A stretch of DNA of 64,000 bases, from assembly GCA_029263315.1 (NCBI GenBank), contig JAJCXR010000050.1, positions 124,001 to 188,000 of the forward strand. Direction: 5' to 3'. Of this stretch, positions 25,295-33,461 are shown piece after piece. Position 1 is the stretch's first letter; each line of letters starts with the position of its first letter. Source of the stretch: Acidobacteriota bacterium (GTDB taxonomy: Bacteria; Acidobacteriota; Thermoanaerobaculia; Multivoradales; J023). A model generated the notes under the pieces. It saw only the letters and a list, made by a program, of their open reading frames with translations, had not been told where the DNA came from and did no database searches. The translations under genes were made by a program, and so were the position numbers.

Positions 25295-26173
25295 ATGATT
25301 TCACTCAAGAAGATCCTCCTCCTGGTGGCGGCCATTGCCCTTTTGGCATTCCTGTCGACCAGTGTCTTCACCATCTATGAAACCGAAATCGGCATCGTCA
25401 CCCGCTTCGGACGTCCCCTCGAAACGCTGGCTCAGCCGGGTCTGAATTTCAAGAGCCCCTGGCCCATCGACCGCGTCGTACGGGTCGACCAACGGCTATT
25501 GGTCTTCGACAACGAGCCGACGGAGATGCTCACCCGCGACAAAAAAAACGTCCTGGTGGACAGCTTCCTCTGTTGGCGCATCGAAGATCCCTTGCGATTC
25601 GTGCAGACGGTGCGGCACCGTGCCGAAGCCGAGGCCCGTTTGCTGGATCTCACCACCTCCGAGCTCGGTGCCGCGGTGGGCAATGAGCCGATGGCCGGCT
25701 TTCTCAACACCGAGGGAGGCGACGTCAAGCTGCTCGAGGTGGCTCAGCTGGCCCAACAGGGCGTCCACCGGGTCGCCTTGGAGAGCTTTGGCATTGCCGT
25801 CGTCGACCTGGAGATCAACGGCTTCAACTTGCCACGGCAGAACCGCAAGAGCGTCATCGACCGCATGCGGGCCGAACGGGCCCGTATCGCCACCGCCTAC
25901 CGCAGTGAAGGCGAAGAAGAAGCCTTGAAGATCGAAGCTCAGGCCACCGCCGAGCGGGAAACCCTGCTGGCGGAAGCGCGGGCCGAAGCCGAGGCGATCC
26001 TCGGACGTGGCGAAGCGGAAGCTCTGCGCCTGCTGGCCGATGCCTATCGCCAAGATCCGGAGTTCTTCGAGTTCCTGCGTAGCTTGGAGAGCTACCGCAA
26101 GATCATCGACGACAATACGACTCTCTTCCTGGAATCGGACTCAAAGCTGTTGGAGGCGCTGCATGAGCCCTGA
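25295..26173 (+). CDS. hflC: HflC-like SPFH/band-7 membrane protein
   Basis: A 292-residue protein with one N-terminal membrane anchor (residues 5-25) and an SPFH/prohibitin domain: V-T-R-F-G-R-P-L-E-T-L-A-Q-P-G-L, then V-L-V-D-S-F-L-C-W-R-I. A long charged coiled coil at ~190-255 contains the family's R-A-E-R-A-R-I-A and E-A-R-A-E-A-E-A-I-L-G-R-G-E-A-E-A segments. HflC pairs with HflK around the FtsH protease and tunes membrane-protein turnover. Length and motifs fit HflC better than HflK. It lies upstream of the HflK-like gene, the reverse of the usual hflK-hflC order, and overlaps it by 11 bases. Confidence 0.87.
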   Translation: MISLKKILLLVAAIALLAFLSTSVFTIYETEIGIVTRFGRPLETLAQPGLNFKSPWPIDRVVRVDQRLLVFDNEPTEMLTRDKKNVLVDSFLCWRIEDPLRFVQTVRHRAEAEARLLDLTTSELGAAVGNEPMAGFLNTEGGDVKLLEVAQLAQQGVHRVALESFGIAVVDLEINGFNLPRQNRKSVIDRMRAERARIATAYRSEGEEEALKIEAQATAERETLLAEARAEAEAILGRGEAEALRLLADAYRQDPEFFEFLRSLESYRKIIDDNTTLFLESDSKLLEALHEP

Positions 26174-27179
26174 GGCGGGCGGTGGCAATCCGACGCCCCC
26201 CTCCGTGCGCTGGATTCGGCACGGCCGAGATGTCCTGCGACGCCGTCGCGGCACCGTTCTAGCCGTCGCCGTGGCGTGTTTCCTGGTGCTCAGCGCCCTC
26301 TCGGGGTTATACACCGTCGAGAACGGTGAGTCCGCCGCCGTCCTGCGCTTCGGGCGGTTGCACCACGACGCCGTCGAGCCGGGCCTGCGCTTCCGTTGGC
26401 CGCAAGGCATCGAGCAGGTGATCAAAGCTCGCACCGGCGAAATTTCTCGTCTCGAGATCCACCGGGGGGAGTCCGCCGGTCTTTCCTTGCTCACCGGTGA
26501 CGAAAACCTCATCGAGGCCAACTTGGTGGTGCAATACCGCATCGGTGATCTGAGGGACGCCCTCTTCGCCAGCGAAGATGCCGAGGATCTCTTGCGTCAT
26601 GTGGTCACCGCCACCCTGGTGGAAGCCTTCGCCGCCACCCCGGTGGACGAAGTCCTGACCTCCGCCAAGACGGCCATCCAGAACAAAGTGCGACAAACCG
26701 CTCAGCAGCGGCTCGACGACTGCCGGAGCGGTCTCGTCCTGGTGGCCATCAACCTGCAATCGGTCAACCCTCCCCGCGAGGCGGAAGGGGCCTTCCGCGC
26801 CGTCAGCGACGCCCGTGCCCAGGCCGCCCAAGCCATCAACAATGCGCAAGGGGAAAAGGACCGGGCCCTGCGCATCAGCCGCGGCGAAGCCGATCGCGAG
26901 CTCAGCACCTCACGGGCCGCCGCCGACAATCGGCGCAGCGAGGCTGCCGGCTCAGCGCAACGCTTTCTTTCGCTGTTGAAACAGAAACGGGCCGCCCCGC
27001 AGCTCACCCGTATCGAGCTCTATAACCAAGTCATCCAACAAGTCTTGCCCAACGCCCGCCTGGTGATCCTGGCACCGGGAGAGCCCCTGCGCCTGGAGCT
27101 TCAACAGCTCCCCGTCGACGATGATCAAGACGCCGGCCCGGTCCGCATCCCGCCGGGGCGTTCGATGGATGATCGGTAG
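26163..27179 (+). CDS. hflK: HflK-like SPFH/band-7 membrane protein
   Basis: A 338-residue partner of the preceding protein. A basic N-terminus, a membrane segment at residues ~32-52, and an SPFH domain (G-E-S-A-A-V-L-R-F-G-R and E-P-G-L-R-F-R-W-P-Q-G-I-E) are followed by a coiled coil with A-R-A-Q-A-A-Q-A-I-N-N-A-Q-G-E-K. N-L-Q-S-V-N-P-P-R-E-A is the typical HflK segment. The start at 26163 lies inside hflC, giving an 11-base overlap and tight coupling. Its stop TAG directly abuts the stop of the convergent bactofilin gene, leaving no room for a terminator between them. Confidence 0.87.
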   Translation: MSPEAGGGNPTPPSVRWIRHGRDVLRRRRGTVLAVAVACFLVLSALSGLYTVENGESAAVLRFGRLHHDAVEPGLRFRWPQGIEQVIKARTGEISRLEIHRGESAGLSLLTGDENLIEANLVVQYRIGDLRDALFASEDAEDLLRHVVTATLVEAFAATPVDEVLTSAKTAIQNKVRQTAQQRLDDCRSGLVLVAINLQSVNPPREAEGAFRAVSDARAQAAQAINNAQGEKDRALRISRGEADRELSTSRAAADNRRSEAAGSAQRFLSLLKQKRAAPQLTRIELYNQVIQQVLPNARLVILAPGEPLRLELQQLPVDDDQDAGPVRIPPGRSMDDR

Positions 27180-27518
27180 CTACCCCTTACCACCCTTCCC
27201 CATGTGAACCTGCCCTTCGAAGTGGGCCCCTTCGGCGATGGCGACCTGCTCGGCGGTGATCTCGCCAATGACCTTGCAGGTGGCTTCCAGTTTGATGCGC
27301 TCGCGGGCGGTGACCTTGCCTTGGATCTCGCCCTCGACGACGACGTGGGTGGCGGCGATATCGCCGATGACTTTGCCACCTTGGCGGACGGTGAACACGC
27401 CCTCGGTACCGGCCTGACCCTCCAAAGTGCCCCACACCTCGATGGGTGCCGGACCGGTGACCTTGCCGTTGATGTAAATGCCTTTGCCGATCACCGTCGC
27501 GTTGTTGTTGTCGGCCAT
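27180..27518 (-). CDS. Bactofilin family cytoskeletal protein
   Basis: A 112-residue bactofilin. Short flexible ends flank a core of repeated right-handed beta-helix turns such as I-G-K-G-I-Y-I-N-G-K-V-T-G, L-E-G-Q, G-K-V-I-G-D-I-A-A-T-H-V-V-V-E-G-E-I-Q-G-K-V and K-V-I-G-E-I-T-A-E-Q. Bactofilins polymerise without nucleotide and place envelope enzymes or shape the cell. The tail K-G-G-K-G is short. It is convergent with hflK, the two stop codons touching. Confidence 0.92.
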   Translation of the reverse strand: MADNNNATVIGKGIYINGKVTGPAPIEVWGTLEGQAGTEGVFTVRQGGKVIGDIAATHVVVEGEIQGKVTARERIKLEATCKVIGEITAEQVAIAEGAHFEGQVHMGKGGKG

Positions 27519-27557
27519 GTGCTGTCCTTTCGAGATCCTGGGGAAATGGGCTTTCGA

Positions 27558-27575
27558 GGTAGCCGTCAGGCTACC
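27558..27575 (-). terminator. Perfect 7-bp hairpin downstream of the mscS operon
   Basis: GGTAGCC, the loop GTCA and GGCTACC form a perfect stem about 60 bases after the mscS stop and 40 before the bactofilin start. No T-run follows on either strand, so it may stabilise an mRNA end or serve as an operator for the bactofilin gene instead. Confidence 0.4.
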
Positions 27576-27635
27576 GATAGAAGTCTGGTGGGCACCCCGC
27601 GGCGCTGGCAGCAGCGGCGGTGTTTCGCAGCGATC

Positions 27636-28439
27636 CTAACACGCAACCTCCCCCAGGGAGCGGATGCCGTGGAGGCGAAAAGCCCGCTTGACGCGCTCTG
27701 CGACATCGGTGGCAAAGGCGATTTCATAGCGACCGTCGAAGACATAGGCCTTGACCGTCAAGCGGACGGCGAAGAGGTCCCGGGTACCCTCGATGGGCCC
27801 CTCCCAGAGAGCGACGGTCAGTGGCTTGCCCAGGTAGACATAGCGGCTAGACGCCGCCGCCTCATAGACCAGCACCTTGGCGCGTTCGAAATCCTCTTGG
27901 CAACCGATGTAGAAATCGAAGACACACATCTGGTCGAGCGCGCCGGCGTTGGCGCTCGACACCAAGCCGGTGAGGAACTGGTTGTTGGGGATGGATACCA
28001 GATTGTCGTCGAGGGTCACCAGGCGGACCGAACGTAAACCGATTTCCTGGACCTCGCCGTAAAAGCCGCCGAAGGTGATGCGATCGCCGGCCTGGAAGGG
28101 TCGATCGAAGAGCAGAATCAGGCCCGCCATCAACGAGGACAGGAGGTCCTTGAAGGCGAAACCCAAGGCCAGGGCGATACTGCCGCCGATGGCCAACAGC
28201 GCCTCATCGGAAAACTGAATGAGGCTGCCCACCACCACCATCAAGGCGATGAGGACGAGAGCAAATCGGGCGATGGCACCCAGTTGCTTGAAGAGCAGAC
28301 GACGATGGGTGAAACGCTCCGCCAGAACGTTGAGAAAACGCATGGAGAGCTGCAACAACAACCACGTCCCGAAGATCACCATCAAGGCAAAGGGAATGCG
28401 CTCGAAGGAAACGAACTTCATGAATTCTGTGAGGTCCAT
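27636..28439 (-). CDS. MscS-family mechanosensitive channel, last gene of the Mo-oxidoreductase/ATPase operon
   Basis: A 267-residue small-conductance channel homologue. Three membrane segments lie at about 18-35, 58-80 and 85-115. The pore-lining helix is I-A-L-A-L-G-F-A-F-K-D-L-L-S-S-L, and the beta domain opens with F-Q-A-G-D-R-I-T-F-G-G-F-Y-G-E-V and continues V-S-I-P-N-N-Q-F-L. Length is as in E. coli MscS. The start is only three bases after the stop of the large ATPase gene, so the two are made together, which suggests the ATPase acts on or with the channel. A separate MscS gene (52059) lies elsewhere in the window, paired with DUF432. Confidence 0.92.
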   Translation of the reverse strand: MDLTEFMKFVSFERIPFALMVIFGTWLLLQLSMRFLNVLAERFTHRRLLFKQLGAIARFALVLIALMVVVGSLIQFSDEALLAIGGSIALALGFAFKDLLSSLMAGLILLFDRPFQAGDRITFGGFYGEVQEIGLRSVRLVTLDDNLVSIPNNQFLTGLVSSANAGALDQMCVFDFYIGCQEDFERAKVLVYEAAASSRYVYLGKPLTVALWEGPIEGTRDLFAVRLTVKAYVFDGRYEIAFATDVAERVKRAFRLHGIRSLGEVAC

Positions 28440-28442
28440 GCT

Positions 28443-31178
28443 TCAGCTCTTCCAGTATACAAAATGACGTTGACGGAGCAGGCGCTCCACGGGGGGACGC
28501 CAGCGGCCCTCGAGGGCATAACCCAGGCCGGGTTTCTCGTTGACCATGTCGATACTGTCCAAGAAACGGCAGTTGGTCTCGACCGTCCCCATGGATATGT
28601 TGAGCACACTCGCCAAATGGGGCGTGTCGAGGCGTCCGTGCATCCAGAGTGCAGCCAAGACGAACAGGGCTGTGTCGCCGCGCTCCGAGAGCAGGGCGAG
28701 GGACGGCTCCGCAAAGAGATTCACCGCCAAACGCTGGTCACCGCTTTCCTGACACAGGCTATCGAGCCAATACAACGTCGCCACTTCGGGGTTGCCAGAG
28801 GACGCGCTGGTCAGTAGCTGCCAATACGCCTGACGGGCCCGTTCGAGGTCCACATCGGACTCTTCGTCGAGGGGGCCACGACGCACCAAGCGAGAGTAGT
28901 CGATCTCGAACCCAGCTTGTTCCGTCCGACGACTCAACCAAGAAGCCAGCTCGTCCTCCTTCCAAGGGGTCAGAGTGAGCCGGGTGCGAAACAGATCGAG
29001 ATTGACGTCCACCGCCACCGCTTCGAGGTAAGACCAGGCGGGCTGGTAGCAAGTGAGCACCCAGAAATGGCGATTGGCACTTTCGTACATGCATCGCTTC
29101 ACCGCCTTGAAAGCATCGAAGCCACCCACCGCCCGCATCACCAAATAATGCATATCGTCGAGCAGAAAGAGCGACGGCGGTAGGGCTTCCAAGAGCAACC
29201 GGATATGGTCTTGCCTGCCCTCCAGAGCATCGTCCAGATCGACCTCTCCAAGCTCCCCCTCGATGTCGTCTTCGTTCAGCAAACACTGCAACAACCAACC
29301 CAGGGCCTCTTCGGCACCGAAGAGACGCTGATCCAGACACCAACGGCGCAACCTCAAACCTTCGGCCATCTCGCCGGAGGCGACCTTCTTCTCGATGCTG
29401 TCGAGAAGAAAACTCTTACCGGCCCCCCACGGACCGATAATCGCGGCCAGGTCACGTTCCTTGCTCTGCTGCCAAGCCTCCAAGCTGGTCCCTAGCCAGG
29501 TCAGGTCATCTTCCCTGGCGATCACCGCCTGGCTATCCAAGATGCGCTGCCGAATCTCCAACTCCAGGGGCTCTCGTACCAACTGGTCCTCTTGCAGATC
29601 GCTGCGTGCCAGGCGCAAGGTCCACCAGGAGAAGTCCTTGCTGCCGCCGAAAAAGCGGCTGATTCCCATCAACAGGACCCGCAGACACAAGTAGATCGCC
29701 GCACAGGCTGCTTTGAAGATGTTGGCCAATCGCCCACGGGCCGGGTTCGCCAACCATCGGCTCCACCCCTTGTCCCCCAGGCGTCGCATCTGGTGACGCA
29801 GCACCGGAGCCCAACGGTCCAAGAGAAAGATCACCAAGACGAGGAAAGACCAGCGGGTCAGCAGTAGGGCGAGCTCATAGAGCCGATAGCCAACCAGTCC
29901 TTGGCGGACGAAGGTCACGATCAGCAACGAAACCAAGGCCCAACCGACGACGCTGCGGGAGGTCATGACCTGGAGGTCACGGACATTGCGGTTACCCACC
30001 ATGAAGGCCGGTCGCCGCTCGATGGGCGAGGCGATGGTCAGGGTCGCCAAGGCAGGCAAGGTTCGCCAGGTGATCGCCAGCAGCACCATGCACAGCCAAG
30101 GGGCGGAGCCATCCATACGATGCAGCAACAAAACATAGATCAACAGCAACAGCCCACTATCCAAGGCGGCTACCCAGACGGCAGCCGCCGCTGCCGTCAG
30201 ACCCTCGCTGCGCAAGGGCAACGCCATGGCAGCGGGCACCCCTTGCCGCTGGTGGCTCCTCTTGCCCATCCAGTGGACAACCCGCTGACCGATGTCTTGC
30301 GACTTTTTTCGTCCACGACGCCACAACAATACAAAAACGATCAGCAGCATGGCTTCCCAAAGCCACAGCCTCAGGGCTAGCACTTCCATCCACAGGGTGG
30401 GCCACCTGCGACTGCTCTCATAAACCCGCTCCAAGCGACGCTCGAGGATCGGTGGAACGACTTCGATCTCATCCTGCAGCTCTGTAAAGAGGCTTTGCGC
30501 CGACCGGGCTCGTGCCTGAGGTGACACTTTGGAGGCCAGCCGCCAACGACTGCGGGTGGCCTCCAAGAGCATGTCCACCGCCTCATCGAGCTCCTTGTCC
30601 AAGGCTTGACGACGGCTCGCAACCAACACCTCGAGGCGAGCCTGCATACTCTGCCATGGGGCATCGCTGGCACCGGTTGCCAAGCTAGCTCGTTGGCCCT
30701 GTCTCAGAAGCTCCACCAAAACCCGTGGCGCCTCCGTCTCCGGGTCGAGAAGACGACGCTCTCGCAGCCACTGATGCAAGGCCATCGCGCAGTCTTCGAG
30801 ATTGGCGAAGGCGAAATCCAGTCCCTGTTGGCGACCGATCTCCCCCGGTGGCTCGGCAAGCCACTCGGCCGCCTCTTGGACTCCTATCTGACACCTTGTC
30901 TCGAGACCTTGCAGGCTCTGTCGTGCCGTCTCCCGACGCCGCTGCTCGGAGTCCTCGAGGCGCTCCAGCTGGTACCTGGCGAGGGCCAATGGATCGGCCG
31001 CCGCCTCCGAAGGCACCACCGATTCGGCACCAGCGCTCGTTTCGGCCGGCGCCGGATCTTGGGCCGGCGCCGTCCAGGGACACAACCCCAGGGCCAGCCC
31101 AAGGACGACACCGCGGACGGATTTGAGGCTGATCCCGCGGCTGAGGCACCACCTCCGATGACCTGATCGAACGATCAC
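28443..31178 (-). CDS. Large membrane-anchored P-loop ATPase of unknown function
   Basis: A 911-residue protein I cannot assign to a named family. Visible in order: a signal peptide or first membrane helix (residues ~20-38), an exported Glu/Arg-rich helical region (~45-265), membrane helices at ~270-290 and several more to ~520, then a cytosolic ATPase with Walker A G-P-W-G-A-G-K-S (~581) and Walker B L-F-L-L-D-D-M-H (~668), as in AAA/STAND-type proteins, and a winged-helix-like tail (L-A-S-V-L-N-I-S-M-G-T-V-E-T-N-C). The GTG at 31178 overlaps the molybdopterin-enzyme stop as GTGA; the longer frame upstream is only the shadow of that gene. The mscS gene follows after three bases. A regulator of the channel is my inference. 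Confidence 0.8.
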   Translation of the reverse strand: MIVRSGHRRWCLSRGISLKSVRGVVLGLALGLCPWTAPAQDPAPAETSAGAESVVPSEAAADPLALARYQLERLEDSEQRRRETARQSLQGLETRCQIGVQEAAEWLAEPPGEIGRQQGLDFAFANLEDCAMALHQWLRERRLLDPETEAPRVLVELLRQGQRASLATGASDAPWQSMQARLEVLVASRRQALDKELDEAVDMLLEATRSRWRLASKVSPQARARSAQSLFTELQDEIEVVPPILERRLERVYESSRRWPTLWMEVLALRLWLWEAMLLIVFVLLWRRGRKKSQDIGQRVVHWMGKRSHQRQGVPAAMALPLRSEGLTAAAAAVWVAALDSGLLLLIYVLLLHRMDGSAPWLCMVLLAITWRTLPALATLTIASPIERRPAFMVGNRNVRDLQVMTSRSVVGWALVSLLIVTFVRQGLVGYRLYELALLLTRWSFLVLVIFLLDRWAPVLRHQMRRLGDKGWSRWLANPARGRLANIFKAACAAIYLCLRVLLMGISRFFGGSKDFSWWTLRLARSDLQEDQLVREPLELEIRQRILDSQAVIAREDDLTWLGTSLEAWQQSKERDLAAIIGPWGAGKSFLLDSIEKKVASGEMAEGLRLRRWCLDQRLFGAEEALGWLLQCLLNEDDIEGELGEVDLDDALEGRQDHIRLLLEALPPSLFLLDDMHYLVMRAVGGFDAFKAVKRCMYESANRHFWVLTCYQPAWSYLEAVAVDVNLDLFRTRLTLTPWKEDELASWLSRRTEQAGFEIDYSRLVRRGPLDEESDVDLERARQAYWQLLTSASSGNPEVATLYWLDSLCQESGDQRLAVNLFAEPSLALLSERGDTALFVLAALWMHGRLDTPHLASVLNISMGTVETNCRFLDSIDMVNEKPGLGYALEGRWRPPVERLLRQRHFVYWKS

Positions 31179-33349
31179 CCGGCCTCGCTGACGGTTTCGC
31201 GGCCCACGGCTGTGATTTCGTGGCCTACGGCTGTGGTTTCGCAGCGCACGGCTTTGAGAGTCACCGGCAAACCGCTCAGGGCCGCATTGTTGCTCAGGGC
31301 ATCGAGACGCTGCGGGTCGGTAAGGTCGTTGATGCTCGCTCCCGGATGCTGCGCGGCGGTCGACAGCTGGATTTCGGGGCGATGGTGTCCCCAGCCGTGG
31401 GGCAGGCTGACCACCCCCGGCATGACCTCCCGGCTGACTTCCAACGGCACGACGATGGACCCCACTCGGGACGTCACCTCCACCTCTGTCGACCCTTCCA
31501 AGTCGTGGGTCACCACATCCTCGGGATGAATGAGCAAAGTGCAGCGATCTTTGCCACGCATCAGCCGCGAATAATTGTGCATCCACGAGTTGTTGCTGCG
31601 CATCTGACGGCGGGAGATCAAGACCAGCGGCTCCGTCGGCCGATCGAGCCGGGCGGTCAACCTATCGAGATCCTCGATCATCTTCTGGGGAGCCAGCCGC
31701 AGACGCCGATCCGGCGTCCGCAGACGCTTTGGCATGCAAGGTTCGAGGGGGCCCAAGTCGACCCCATGGGGCTTGGCCTGCAGCTGCTTCAGGCGCAAAC
31801 CATGGGGACCTTGCCGCAGCAATCGATCCAGCACCCTGGCCGGCCCCATCTTACCCATCGCCCAGGTCTCGAATCGATACTTCAGCTTGGCATTGCGCTG
31901 CACTCGGCGTAGCAGCTGCGAGAAGATCTGCCAATCATGGCGGGTGTCCGCCGCCGGAGGAAATAGAGCAGGTGAGTAGCGAGCCGTATTGCGCACCGCC
32001 AGGGCGTTGAACACCAGATCGTAGTGGTCGTGCTCCAACGCCGCGGTGGGGGGCAGGATCAAATGGGCGTGGCGCGTTGTCTCGTTGATGTAGAGGTCGA
32101 TCGACACCATGAAGTCGAGCTCGGCGAGCCCCTTCTCCAATTGCCGTCCGTCGGGCGTCGACAGCACGGGATTGCCCGCCGAGGTGAGCAACCCCCGGAT
32201 CTGTCCGTCGCCGGGGGTCAGCATCTCTTCTGCCAACACCGACACCGGCAGCTCGCCACCGATCTCCGGCAAACCGCGCACCCGGCTCTTCCAACGTCCC
32301 CAACTTCCCGCCCCGTGACGACGGGCCACCAGGTCGACCGCCGGGCGGCTGAACATGGCCCCGCCCGGCCGGTCGAAGTGCCCGGTGATGACATTGAGCA
32401 CGTTGATCAGCCACTGGCAGAGGCCACCGAACTCCTGTACCGAAACCCCCATGCGTCCATAGCAGACGGCCTCCGGAACGGCACAAAAATCCCTCACCAG
32501 GCGTCGGATGGTGGGCGCCTCGATGCCCACCATCGGAGCCACCAGCTCGGCGGTGAAGGGCGCCAGGCTCCGCCGTACTTCCGCCAAACCGTCGCAGGCG
32601 CCCTCAAGGTGAGCCAGATCATCGAGCCCCTCTTCGAAGACCGTGGCGACCCAAGCAGCCAGCAGCAGGGCATCGGTACCGGGCCGAACGAAGTGGTGCT
32701 CATCCGCCAAACGGGCGGTTTCGGTATGCCTCGGATCGATGACGACGATGCGTCCACCCCGCTGGCCGATGGCTTTTAGACGTTTTCGAATGTCCGGGGA
32801 GGTCATCATGCTGCCGTTGGAGACCATCGGGTTGCCACCCAATACCAGGAGGTGCCGGGTGCGATCGAGATCGGGAACCGGCAACAAGAGTTGGTGCCCG
32901 AACATGGTGTAAGAGCTCAAATGGTGCGGTAGCTGATCGACGGATGTCGCAGAGAACCGATTGTGGGTGCGCAGGGCCCGCAACAACGGCGGACCGTACA
33001 GCAGGCTGCCGTAGTTGTGGACGTTGGGGTTGCCCAGGTAGACGGCCACCGCATCGTTGCCATGCCGTCGCTGCAGCTCGAGGAGCTTGTCCGCCGCCAA
33101 GTCGAAGGCTGCATCCCAAGAAATGCGTTGCCAGTCGTCACCGCGGCGCAACATGGGATGGCGTAGGCGATCCGGATCGTTGTGGATGTCCTGCAAGGCC
33201 ACCGCCTTGGGACAGATATGACCCCGGCTCAGCGGGTCCTGCGTATCGCCGCGAATGCTCTCGATGGCCCCGTCGCGGGTCTTGATCTCGAGACCACAGA
33301 TGGCTTCACATAGGTTGCAGGCACGGTAATGGGTCTCGGTCTCGGCCAT
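31175..33349 (-). CDS. Molybdopterin-dependent oxidoreductase with N-terminal [4Fe-4S] site
   Basis: A 724-residue member of the formate dehydrogenase/DMSO reductase family. The iron-sulfur cysteines are C11, C14, C18 and C46, followed by P-K. The cofactor domains show W-Q-R-I-S-W-D-A-A, L-L-V-L-G-G-N-P, G-G-R-I-V-V-I-D-P-R-H-T-E-T-A, and a dinucleotide-binding C-terminal domain with N-N-S-W-M-H-N. No signal peptide is present, so it is probably cytoplasmic. The ATG at 33349 has GGAGGG upstream; the frame is open another 45 codons without support. It lacks neighbouring iron-sulfur or membrane-anchor subunits. It overlaps the ATPase gene as GTGA. The substrate is unknown. Its last residues come from a 21-bp tandem repeat. 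Confidence 0.9.
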   Translation of the reverse strand: MAETETHYRACNLCEAICGLEIKTRDGAIESIRGDTQDPLSRGHICPKAVALQDIHNDPDRLRHPMLRRGDDWQRISWDAAFDLAADKLLELQRRHGNDAVAVYLGNPNVHNYGSLLYGPPLLRALRTHNRFSATSVDQLPHHLSSYTMFGHQLLLPVPDLDRTRHLLVLGGNPMVSNGSMMTSPDIRKRLKAIGQRGGRIVVIDPRHTETARLADEHHFVRPGTDALLLAAWVATVFEEGLDDLAHLEGACDGLAEVRRSLAPFTAELVAPMVGIEAPTIRRLVRDFCAVPEAVCYGRMGVSVQEFGGLCQWLINVLNVITGHFDRPGGAMFSRPAVDLVARRHGAGSWGRWKSRVRGLPEIGGELPVSVLAEEMLTPGDGQIRGLLTSAGNPVLSTPDGRQLEKGLAELDFMVSIDLYINETTRHAHLILPPTAALEHDHYDLVFNALAVRNTARYSPALFPPAADTRHDWQIFSQLLRRVQRNAKLKYRFETWAMGKMGPARVLDRLLRQGPHGLRLKQLQAKPHGVDLGPLEPCMPKRLRTPDRRLRLAPQKMIEDLDRLTARLDRPTEPLVLISRRQMRSNNSWMHNYSRLMRGKDRCTLLIHPEDVVTHDLEGSTEVEVTSRVGSIVVPLEVSREVMPGVVSLPHGWGHHRPEIQLSTAAQHPGASINDLTDPQRLDALSNNAALSGLPVTLKAVRCETTAVGHEITAVGRETVSEAG
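31189..31251 (-). repeat. Three 21-bp tandem repeats at the 3' end of the molybdopterin-enzyme gene
   Basis: Units at 31189, 31210 and 31231 share TTTCG and an ACGG end and encode a seven-residue repeat of the type A-V-G-x-E-T just before the stop codon. Confidence 0.8.
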
Positions 33350-33461
33350 GGGTCCCTCCAGTGAGCCGTCGTCCTGGCGCGTCCATTCACGGGCGAAGTG
33401 TCGACCCATTATAGTGGCTGCGCTTGGAGAGGCCTCTGATCTTCCTCGGGGCGGCCGATCG

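Noticed and set aside
31179..31586. N-terminal extension of the large ATPase across the 3' end of the molybdopterin-enzyme gene
   Set aside because: This part is Arg/Gly/Ser-rich shadow of the upstream gene; the GTG at 31178 with GTGA overlap and a signal-like helix is the better start.
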